Assembly (NCBI GenBank): GCA_902702965.1
Contig: CACRXP010000048.1
Coordinates: 650,994 to 714,993, forward strand
Origin: Spirometra erinaceieuropaei
Taxonomy: Eukaryota > Platyhelminthes > Cestoda > Diphyllobothriidea > Diphyllobothriidae
Direction of reading: 5' to 3'
Length of the DNA stretch: 64,000 nucleotides
The position numbers and the translations under genes were made by a program. Under the pieces are notes generated by a model. It had not been told where the DNA came from. It saw only the letters and a list, made by a program, of their open reading frames with translations, and did no database searches. Positions 44,074 through 54,170 of this stretch are shown in pieces. The number at the start of each line of letters is the position of its first letter. The first letter of the stretch is position 1.

Positions 44074-44923
44074 GTAAACACTTTTAATTTGATTCGTATT
44101 TCTTTATGCCTATCATATGCTATTTTATCGTTTAATTGAAAAAGCCGGTTAAAATTATCCTATATGCGCATTTATCCAGAGATGCAAAAACCGCCTAGTC
44201 GCATTTGCTGCCGTTTGTACTGCTTGCTCACCTTAAATATCTGGGCCTAGAACATTATGTATAAATGTCCTCTGTATAATTGCAAAACATGCTCGAAACG
44301 AAACAAACCTAGCGACCGACTAGGTTTATGCAGAATGGGTCTGCTCTGAAACGCGTATGGCGTTGTATTTATTGTATGTCATATTTGGTGCATGGACGTT
44401 GACCTGATAAACTGCTACAAATATGTCTTTGGTATTCACTGATTTACTTCGTAAAAGTTTATTTCAAGATAATAAGTAAACTCTATGCGTTGTTGGATTA
44501 ATAGCTTCGGATAAAAGTAACACTTTCCTAAGATAGTTAGTGTATCAAATGAGCCAGCGACCAGACTTTTATGCATTTATTATATGGAAAACAGTGTCCG
44601 GTTGCTCCTTGTGGTGCCACACGTATATACCTAAAGCGCTGTTGATTCATTTATGGAATCTGGATCACGACTGACTGGGCTGAAACAAGCTTAAGCTATC
44701 AGAGTATGGTCATCCCTGTTTAACAGGCAAGCTGCCTCACTTAAACGTAAACATTTAATTTAACGCTGCAATGTCAACCGAACCGTTATAAAAGTAAACG
44801 TTTGGCTTTTATTGAAAAAAATACGCGAGCAAAATAGTAGTTTGAAAGGCAGTTGCATAATCTATGTCAAATTTATTTTGATGAATAAAAACAAAAACTA
44901 AATTATGCCTAAAATGGGTTCAG

Positions 44924-45148
44924 GTAAACGATGGCCTGGCTAGGTTGCTTGGACTCCCGTATCGGACAGCGGATTTGATGAAATTTCACCTTCTGAACTT
45001 TTCTGCGGTCGCCGAATTTTACATCATTTCGAGTGAGCTGTCAAAGGAAAGAATATTGCATTTTGATGGAATTGTTTTTTCCAGAATAGACGCAGGCATC
45101 ACACCGGGAAAAAGGACCACCCCATGGCCTGCGGATTTTCGGTGGAGA
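44924..45148 (+). CDS. Exon block B, locus L3
   Basis: Begins right after GGGTTCAG (acceptor, ends 44923), the same alignment position as the acceptor of the L2 copy, and is exactly 225 bp like L1 and L2. Peptide: GLPYRTADLMKFHLLNFSAV, AEFYIISSELSKERILHFDG, IVFSRIDAG, ending FRWR. All 75 codons are open. The base after the last codon is A (GGAGA|AAAAAA) where L2 has GTGGGT, so the donor has been lost and the frame reads through to a stop at 45224. This may therefore be a terminal exon now, or a decaying copy. Confidence 0.55.
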
Positions 45149-45229
45149 AAAAAAACCATTAATGAGCTGAACCAATTAGCATCACATGCGGCTTCCAGCA
45201 AGTTATTTTTGACATGTCGCCTGTGAACT

Positions 45230-45705
45230 AGAGGTTGCATGTGCAGGGGAACTGCAGCTGAGCGTATGTAATATGAAGGCGAATTGGAATTTACAATCGT
45301 TACTCTTTGCTGTGTTCTTTATTTCTGTCTTGGCATAAAACCAATCAAATAATTGCCCTGCAGCTTCAACATGAAATGATTTCCGAAAAGACATGCGAGC
45401 AATTTTACATTTAGGAATACAGTCTATAGTGCAGAAGGTTTTATTGACAGCTTTAAAAATTCACCGGTAGAGATGATATAGACGGTAGAATAGTCGGTTA
45501 GGCTAAACCAGAAAAAAATAATGACCCGAATTGCATGAACACTCGCCGTATCGGCTACATCTGATCATGACATATTAAGATCTTCGTAGAATGATTGTGT
45601 GTACTTATGACTTATGTATGAAAACCAACAGTGTAGCATCGATTCAAATGACCTAAGCAGCTCGTATTGGGTATCCTGCAGAGAGACTTGATCAGATACC
45701 ATACC
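45230..45705. other. No recognisable feature
   Basis: Between exon block B of L3 and the 480-bp tandem repeat; nothing supported. Confidence 0.3.
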
Positions 45706-45706
45706 A

Positions 45707-46651
45707 TACACGTCAGTCATCCAGTCTGTAGACTTAGCATGCAGCACTTTGGAAAGTCTTTGTTGTTTGTGTGTCCAATGCGCTGGCATATGCTTGCAGG
45801 TCACATTCAGTAGCTTCCATGGAATATGTTCGATAGAGCTGCCTCTCGGATACCCCGCACATGTTCCACCACACACTTGGGATTGAATGCTATCTAGTTT
45901 TCAGGTAGGCGTTTCGACATTTATGCCGCTTCTCTGCCCTTGCGATCTGCACCTCATACAAAAAATGGAAGAGCAGCTGTCCGTATTTGTAAACGACTTA
46001 AGCCGAAAGCTATTACCGACGGGATAATCAGCACTGTCTGACCGAACAGTTCGTTAACTCCGCAAGCATTAAACAATATTGTTGTCCTTTGATGATTTCT
46101 ACAAAATTTAAAGCGGTAACACTTATTGCCGACTGGCAAATTATTAAAAATTACTGTTAATCTCCCTTTTTGGCGCAAATCGTCTCACGTCGCTCAGCCA
46201 GTCTGTGGACTTGGCATGCAGCACTTTCGAAAGTCTTTGTTGTTTGTGTGCGCAATGCGCTAGTAGGTATCTCTTGAAGCTAGCCTATATTTGCAGGTCG
46301 AATTCAGCTGTTTCCATGGGATATGATCTACAGAGCAGCTTCTCAGACATTCCACGCATGTTGCATGTAAATGACATCCTGTTTTTCAGGAAGAAGTTTT
46401 TACATCAATTCCGCTTCTCTGTCCTTGCGATTTGCACTTTATCTAAAAATGGGACGGCGGCTGTTCGACGCTGACCGACGTGATCACCAGCACTGTCTGA
46501 ACGAAAGTTTAATTGACTCTGTTCGCATTGACAAATATCGCTGTCGTTTATTGTTTTCTGTAAAATGTAAAGCAGCATGGCAAATTGCAGAAGGGCGAAT
46601 TACTAGCAGTAACCGTCATTCCTCCTTTTTGCCGCAAATCGTCTCATCCTA
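45707..46651 (+). repeat. Two-unit tandem repeat, about 480-bp period
   Basis: Unit 1 starts GTCAGTCATCCAGTCTGTAG (about 45711) and unit 2 GTCGCTCAGCCAGTCTGTGG (about 46190), both followed by ACTT.GCATGCAGCACTTT. Both units end GCGCAAATCGTCTCA or GCCGCAAATCGTCTCA (46169, 46632). Unit 2 has a small insertion near 46267-46290. The open frames within differ between units, so no gene is called. Confidence 0.8.
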
Positions 46652-46654
46652 TTG

Positions 46655-47076
46655 TCTCATTATCTTCAAACGATAATGTATTTATAAATTCTGGACACAA
46701 CCGGTTCATTCACTCAGTAATCCAATATTTTGTTGCTATTTGCCGTGTGCATATTCTGTCTGCTGAATGATTAAACAGGCAGCACACTTTATTTAGCCGG
46801 GACGTTTAGTTAAAATTTTAATAAACAAATGTAATCAATGAGAAGGTTAAGTAATTTATTCATCGTCATGCCCAATTGTACAGTTTACATTTGAGTCCAA
46901 ACGTGCGTCGTATCTGAATTATATGACAACTCTCAAGAGTCAAATTTGCGATAGTACTGATCAAAGTTATTAACGCTGTTATGTAAGTTCAGCGTAAACA
47001 CTTAAACAAACATTTGCAGATTATTCTGCCATATTATCGATTTATGTATAGGTCTGTTGGTGAATAACTGAAGGTG
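46655..47076. other. No recognisable feature
   Basis: AT-rich spacer before the next TIR element. Confidence 0.3.
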
Positions 47077-47854
47077 AACAATGAATGAACGATTTCATAA
47101 AATCTTGGCTTGAATTTTAAAATTCGTTTCACTTCAGTAAGTATTAGTTAGGTTGTATTACAAATTGATTGTCATGGCGCATAATTCAATAGTATTTCAG
47201 ACTTCTCAAAATGTTAACTTTTCAATGTACATCATGTAAACTTCCCACAGAAACAAAACGCGGGAAAATGCAATGTAGGTTTAAGCATCCTTCTCCATTT
47301 ATTTTTTGATGGTCTTATAAATGCAAACATACTTTGCAGATATATGGCAGAATAATATTCTTTCATTTACTCGTTTGGTAGAAAATGCAATCGTATCCGC
47401 ATTGAATGCCCTGCGATGAGTGATCCTCCGCAAATTTCTATGAACTATAATGTAATGGCTGCTTAGACTCACACAAATTCGGGAATCAAGAAACTTCTGA
47501 AAGCTTAATATGCTAATTTTGCGATGTACAATGTAAATTCAATGTTAATTAATGCCGAAAGAGAAAAAATCTCACATTTCTGAGATATTTTCTGTAAAAT
47601 ATATTTGGATTGTATAAGACGATCGAAAATCAGTGTAAACATTCGCGCTAATAAGTAGCCTTTTTACTGAGTGTGGTTTTTGCAAGAGGTTAAAACGAAG
47701 TATATTCAAAAGCCTACATCTTGGAGAGTCCGGAATACTTTAGGATTCTGCCGTTGGATAGTCAATTATTAAACCCTACCTAATTAATCCTTCCTAATCA
47801 AAAACACATTTCAGAAGTTCGGCAAACATTTCTTTGGTTCTGTTGAGCAAAGTA
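47077..47854. mobile_element. TIR-family element, second subfamily, about 778 bp
   Basis: Left end ACAATGAATGAACGATTTCA then TAAAATCTTGGCTTGAATTT; right end TTAATCCTTCCTAATCAAAA, ACACATTTCAGAAGTTCGGC, then AACAGAACC on the reverse. Interior TTGATGGTCTTATAAATGCA (near 47306) matches TTGATGGTCTTGCAAATTCA at 48943. Termini are eroded but pair over about 80 bp. Non-coding. Confidence 0.55.
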
Positions 47855-47859
47855 AGTTT

Positions 47860-48710
47860 ACTAAAATTGATTAACCTGAACATGATAATTAATAGTGAAC
47901 AATCACACCTATAAGTTTACAGTGGTATCGGAAGTTTAATTAACTGCAATGGACTAATTATTTGTCCGTTGACAAATATGAAGCGTTTCCTTTTTAGATC
48001 GGCAGGTATCCATTTTGTCTCTAGATCGTGGTTCTACTTTGGTACACACAGGGCACGCAAGCCGATAGGTGAGTTTTGCGGACATCAGTACTTCAGGTTA
48101 ATTTGATGTAAAAGCTTAAAGATAATGTTTGATAATCCAAGGCGTAGTGAGAGCATCTACCTCAACCATATATATAAGGTACTTGCTAGTGTGTGCAATG
48201 TCACAGCTTTAGACTCGTGACGAAAATAAATTTAGGTTGTCCGAGTGCACACATAGCTGCTCCTAATAAAGTACTTACTGAAGTTAACCACCGACGATGC
48301 TGACGTTACATGTTGCATGCGTGTAATCATGTCTACTCAAGTCAACCATATCTCAATGTGATTACAACATTTTCTTCAAGTACAGATTAATGCCATTTGA
48401 AGATTAGGTTTAGAGAATAAGTATTTGCTCAGACTCAACGGACGGTCTTGTCGGTAGAAAAAAAACGCAATGTTACGCTACAATTAGGGTTATGTTCTAA
48501 TCTGTGTTTCACCATTGGCGATGTTACATATAAGCACTTGAAACAGTCACTGCTGGATTTTCGCTCTCTGGATAAGCTGACAGTTTTTAAAGATGAGAAT
48601 GTATCACAGGGACTACCGTGCCATGGACTCAATGGCACAGTCGATGCCAACTATGAGGTGCTTTAGCACATCCAATCCATTCAACCTGGAGAAATCATTT
48701 ATGAATTAAA
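47860..48710. other. No supported gene
   Basis: Opposite-strand open frames of about 70 codons at 48435-48666 overlap each other and carry no motif. No repeat partner was found. Confidence 0.3.
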
Positions 48711-48711
48711 T

Positions 48712-51653
48712 TACAGTGAGTGCCCGATATCATGAAATGTTGGCTGAAATTCTGAAATGCGTTTTCGATTAGGAAGAATTACTTGGTCCCGGTTGTAAAA
48801 CTGATTATCTTACGGCATATTTTTATAACATTTCGGACTTTGCAGGATGTCGGCTTTTAAATCCACTTGTGCCTAATGTCCTGTAGAAGGCGTGCTCGGT
48901 AAAAAATGACTACATCACTAGCATGCTTTTTCCTATTGATGTTTGATGGTCTTGCAAATTCAAATATATTTTATAGAAACCATAAACAAAATATGCTTTC
49001 TTTAAACAGTCAATAGACAATCACCTCTTCCTTATATTTTTTCCCCGGTATGAATTGAAAACAAGCATGTACAGCAGAATATTTGAAGCCAATAAATTTG
49101 TTGACGGCTTTTCAACTGCAGCCCGTCTCTGCATAAAATTGCTATCGAACGAAAGCGCACAGCACTAGGAATTTTTACAGAATAACAGTGCATAAGAGCA
49201 AAGACAAGGTTCAAGTCAATGTAAAATCAGATAAGACGTCCACATAAGCGGCATATATGAATGAGGAAGACGAAATGTTAACAACAAATCACAGTCATGG
49301 GAAATTACAGGCGTGAGATTACCAGGGCAATTGCAGATTGATCACGTGATATAACTGCTTGCACAGGTCCGGTTTCTACCTCCGTATGTAAGCTGCTTCC
49401 AAATAACGCAAGGTTCGAGTTGTATGCGCTCGGACAAGAATTCGAAAAGATGCTCTCGTGTTGAAAACATGATCGTTATCTAACAGGTGTTTCGTTATAG
49501 ACGAATGGGGGTTTTGTTTTCCTGTTTTGTTAAAGTTACAACAAAATCTTACGTCCAACTTGCAGATGCGCTAATACTAAGGATCTAATATTCACCTACC
49601 TTAAGCCTTCCATACAAAAAAATTAGACATTTACTTACGTTATTAAGGAAATCTCGGATAGGTTTCCTTACATTTTAATATGAACATAGATCACGTCGTG
49701 CTATTCAAGAGCAGTGTTTTTGAATGGACAGATATGCCTCTGTATGCATAGACATTTTATTAATCTGGAAATGTTTAACGATTGAAAATGCATTCTAGTA
49801 CGAATGAAGTCAGATAGCATCTCATAATGGCTCCTGTATCTGAGACCAAATGTGTTATCAGTGGTTGTACACAAACTATTTCTCTCAGAATCCGATGAAA
49901 GCAGACTTAAACTGATTTCGCAATCACGATTGCCCGTTGATGAGGCGATTCCATGGGAAAGTGAACTTCATCTCATTCACTACTCCAGGCATTTTTCCTG
50001 AGTAGTCCGGTGTCCATATGTGTTACTATAATTGGGCTAACTTGATCTAATTTTCCACGGCTGATTACTCCTCACTGGTAGTCAGTATATTATAATTAGT
50101 CTTGGCGGGATCCTTCTATTATGTGAAGAAATAGGGGAGCAGTTTACGGTGGAAACAGTCCCTCGTGTAAGCTGCCTTCGCAAACCCTAGGCGTGAATAA
50201 ATAATGAAGAATTCCAAGAAAGTGTCAAAATGCGTCAAATCAACTCGAGAGGTCGTATTCAATTGGATGGTTACGATACTGTATCGATAGACATATAGTA
50301 GCTTTCAAAATACCTTATATCTATCTTAAGGTAAAAGCGCAACCTCCACCAAGGTATAAACCAATTATGCGGTCATTTTACTCACCTCAGTCGTAAATAC
50401 TCCCATTCAAATGACAGCATCCCTGCGTGACTTGACGATGTTGAAATTACAATTCCATCAAGTAACCACTGATACTCAGAGACATATTTCAACATTTCAT
50501 GCAAGAAGGTCTACTTTGCTCGAAACTGCGCATTGCATAATGTGGTCAATTTCCAGCTTTCGTCATTGTCAATCCAGTAAAATCTTACAGTTCCTGATCC
50601 AAACTGTCATCGTAGACGGAGAATTCTAAGAGGGTATATACATGCCCCATTTGAACTGGCCATGAAATGCTCAAACAATTGTTGACTCCAAGGACCTAAA
50701 TATTAGAAGTCCTATGCAAAGTGTAGTTCGATGTTGGCACGCTAATGTAATTGCATATAGCATTCCTTGTGATTTAATTTACATATCCTGTCATTAATAC
50801 AACTACTTTATTCACGAAACATATGAAACTTTTAAAAGATGAAGCGCAATTTTAACTTAATTGCTTTATTATTTCTAAATCCCTAAAGCTTTAGTACAAG
50901 TGAGTAAATCTTGTTTGCATATGAGTAAAAAGCAGGAACATTAGGTTGGAAATAGTTGAATGGTATTTTCTACGATTTCCAGAGGATAATATGGGACATG
51001 CAAATTTCAATTAGTTGCAAAAGTTTAGTCTTACAATTACAGATATATCGGAAATAAAAGCAACTTACATTGCTTTAAATTTCGAAGACATTAACGTGCG
51101 AACTTTGAGTTAAATATTCAGAACTAAAGTTGATATTAACATTTGACCCGAAATTAATCAGTTAGTAGCAAACATCGTATTGGAAACACAATACCGTAGT
51201 CACCATTGATGTCAAATACGGTTTATAAAATTTCACGAAGAATGCCCAATAGTTCATGAGTGGAATTAATAAGTGTTAACTACGATACTGTATGAATGGG
51301 CCTTTCACAGTATTAAAATACTGCACATTTATTGTAAAGAAAAACCCTACATTTCTTGGAGTAAGCACTTATTAAGCAACCGTTGTACCAAACTCGGTCG
51401 AAATGAGTCCCATTCAAATGCCAGTACCCTAGCATGATTGAAACCTGGTGAATCTATGCTGCATGCTCGTTAAACATGCAGTGATAACAACAAAACCTTG
51501 CTAAGCAAACACACATTTCAGCATATTAGTTAACATTTCATGTATTATGTCGCTATAAAATCAACATTGTAACCGCTACATAGTAATCCTTCCTAATTGA
51601 AAACACATTTCGGAAATTCGGTCCACATTTCATGAGAACGGTCACTCACTGTA
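48712..51653. mobile_element. Composite TIR-family element (second subfamily) with nested insertions
   Basis: Left end TACAGTGAGTGCCCGATATC then ATGAAATGTTGGCTGAAATT, GCGTTTTCGATTAGGAAGAA; right end TAATCCTTCCTAATTGAAAA, CACATTTCGGAAATTCGGTC, CACATTTCATGAGAACGGTC, then ACTCACTGTA. TA is present at both borders. The 2.9-kb span is longer than other copies and contains a Penelope fragment (49319-49558) and a roughly 1-kb spaced repeat (50.27-50.44 and 51.28-51.46 kb), so it may be one element expanded by insertion or two broken copies. Confidence 0.5.
49319..49558 (-). pseudogene. Penelope-like element fragment, GIY-YIG C-terminus
   Basis: Minus strand: NPHSSITKHLLDNDHVFN, ASFRILVRAHTTRTLRYLEA, AYIRR, a TAG, then KPDLCKQLYHVINLQLPW and TAA at 49319. 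Nearly colinear with the end of the ORF at 29952-30593. The catalytic GIY-YIG half is lost and a nonsense codon interrupts the remainder. No hammerhead is recognisable downstream. Confidence 0.8.
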
Positions 51654-51654
51654 T

Positions 51655-53950
51655 CTCAACATCGAACTTAACATTATATGCGACTCCACCTATCCAGTTG
51701 CTGACTACTACATATTTCCCCACTAATAATGTTGTCAAGAAACTTGTTATGTTATAATCTGCAAAATCTTACATTTGAATATTTTTTACTGAAGGCCTCT
51801 TTTTGATGGCGTATATTATAGAAAGTAAAAATGCGTCGTTGGCCTAAATTAAGACAGATTTTCAGTGAGCCATGTGTCTAACATAATTGACAATGTTTTG
51901 CAAATAGTTAATTTTTGCCTCTAAAATGACCAAGATTGGTCAAGATCGGAGTCCGATGGGTGTTTTCGGGAATGTGCACCTGCATGTCATGGCCACACAC
52001 TCAAGTTATCAATATTGAAGTCCGGTTTTCAGGCCTAGCTGCAGGCACATGCCGCGAAAATCGTGATCCGTGCCGTTCCTCATATTATAGTTCGTGTGTA
52101 AAATACCGGTCAGAGTAACTTATTGACCAGCAGATGTGGTGGTACGTCTAGGTGGGGGTTATTGTCCTGTCAACTGTCTGCGTCCTCTGCCACCGCCCGT
52201 CATCTTGCCTTTTCGGTAACATCGGTTACAAGTTGGCGGAAGTCGAGGCTGCGGCAGATCCTGCACTAGCATTCTAAAACTAAAAACTGCCTCAAATGCT
52301 AGTTACTTTTCCTGTACTCATCCTGCTGTGGATCACACGCTGAACATCGTCGTCAGTGGCGGTGGAATCGGTCACAATACTCAGCGCATTTGCAGTAGGA
52401 TTAGCATTGAATATATGGAAGGTAAAATCTCCTGATGCATACGGTTTTTGCAGAATAAAGATGACGCATTTTGCGGTTTGAATTTATTGCCGATAAAGAC
52501 AACGTGAAGTTATTACACAATTCTGATTTATGACGCTTGATCAATATTCCAGCTTCGTTTTTGAACCATTCAGATGGAATCTAAGAAGCACCTCTCAGAT
52601 TGAGTTATCATGCGAATTTCGAAATACGTCAACGGGATTCGTATTAAGCTGTAAATCATTTATTAAGATTCGAATTAGCGAGGAGTTTTGGCTCCTGAGT
52701 ACCCGCCAGCAATTTTTTGTTGACGTTGATAGTCAAACTTCAGTGATAATAATCCATCCATCCATCAACAAACACAATGACCTCCGGTGGCCTATTCCGT
52801 ATTGCGATTTTCCCTGGGCAGGAGAATCAGTCACGTGGGGAGAGCGCGGGTGAGCAATTATCACGGTGACAGTGAGCCAGTTTGCCGAGCAATCGTCACA
52901 CCAGCATCGAGCACGGATGACGAAATCGCGGCAATTAACAACTCGGACTCGGACCGCCAAGCCACCGCCGCATCAATTACGACCCCAGCGGCGATTGTGA
53001 GAACTGTTTATTGCAGTGCGCATACGGTTCCACGGCAGCCACGTGCTATAAATACTGCACTCCTGGTGCCAACTTCATTTTTATCTGCGAATGTCTATGA
53101 TGATGGATTCGAGTGAGAAACCGAAACGTCAGGCAAATAAACTTCTTGTCCCAGTGATCGCATCTTCATCTTCTGCATTTAGAATTACAACTAAAGTTTC
53201 GCGAGATTATTCACTCCCTGTATTTCAAAATCAAAGTTAACGCAGCATGAGACAACATACGTCCAGTTGCTGTTTACTTCGTTTTTCCAATTAATGAGGC
53301 TTAACACAGAGTGTTTCTGTTATGATTGCAAAATATTACCTTTGTATGATTTTTAATCACGGTCTGCAGCTAATATTGGGTATTGTGTTACAAGCAAAAT
53401 CCGTCATTGTGCCTTAATTTACAAACATGTTCAGTAGGCCATGGGTCTGACATAGTTATCAATATTGCGGTTCTGTTCTCAGGCCTATCTGCAGACGCAT
53501 GTCGCGCCAATCGGGCTCCATGCCGCTCCTCATATTTTATTTCTTGTGTACAATTCCTGTCAGAGTATATTACTGACCAGCTGATATGGTGGTACATCTA
53601 GCTGTTGGTTTGGCCCTGTCGACTATCAGCGTCCTCCGCCACCTCCGGTCGTCTTACCTTTTTAATGATACCGGATACAGGTGAGGCAAACGGCGAGGGT
53701 GCGGTAGATGCTAAAACTAAAACCTGCCTCTATTGCAAGTTACAGTTCCTGCTCTCGTCCAGCTGTGAATCACACGGTAGCAACGACGATCAAATTGGTC
53801 TCACTACTCAGTACATTCACGGTACAGTTAGCATAAATGCTATGAAAGGTAACATATCGTCATGCTGACATATTTCGCAAAATCAAGATGCCGCCTGTTG
53901 GGAATGAAGTCAATGTAGAATTCTGACTTAGACGTTTGATCAAAATTTCA
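51655..53950 (+). repeat. Two-unit direct repeat, about 1.57-kb spacing, interrupted by an insert
   Basis: Unit 1 (about 51650-52560) and unit 2 (about 53215-53950) share ACTCACTGTATCTCAACATC / ACTCCCTGTATTTCAAAATC, CAGTTGCTG, TTATCAATATTG followed by TTCAGGCCTA / CTCAGGCCTA, GTCAGAGTA, and the GC-rich core CTCCGCCACCTCCGGTCGTC. A GC-rich 450-bp insert (52745-53190) lies between them. Part of unit 1/2 is dispersed repeat T, also at 33.86-34.16 kb. Confidence 0.72.
52745..53190 (+). repeat. GC-rich insert ending in the hammerhead-like repeat tail, copy 3
   Basis: The left edge is a (CCAT)n run (CCATCCATCCATC, 52754). The right part has TTTATCTGCGAATGTCTATG, ATGATGGATTCGAGTGAGAA, ACCGAAACGTCAGGCAAATA, AACTTCTTGTCCCAGTGATC. 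TCT...AGG strands that could pair as stem I, a six-pair hairpin with one mismatch, and GAAACGTC give a hammerhead-like outline, but the invariant C before TGATGA is A and one extra T precedes the hairpin. Opposite-strand open frames here are motif-free. Could be a non-autonomous element tied to a Penelope-like relative. Confidence 0.5.
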
Positions 53951-54170
53951 ACTTTGTTTGAACAATACAGAGGTAAATTAAAAAACACCCTTAAGGCCTA
54001 CTTACATTATGATATTTGAGTGTTGAGGAACAATTGTGAAGAACTCTCAGATGAGTATGTCTTTGGACAGAGTGTTACCCGTTTCTGTCGTTCAAAACTA
54101 TGAACAGCAGAATACGTCCTGTCACGAAGTGGAAGAAAGATTTCGAAATCATACCAATGAGACTCATTGT
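53880..54170 (+). repeat. Block P, copy 2 (partner 20756-21080)
   Basis: GCAAAATCAAGATG, TTCTGACTTAGACGTTTGAT, TTTCTGTCG followed by AACTATGAA and CAATGAGACTCATTGTA align with the 20.8-kb copy. Directly adjoins block Q of the second segmental copy. Confidence 0.45.

Noticed and set aside
52733..53116. Overlapping open frames of 75 and 109 codons on opposite strands
   Set aside because: They are produced by the GC-rich insert and end in its conserved non-coding tail; no motif is present in either.
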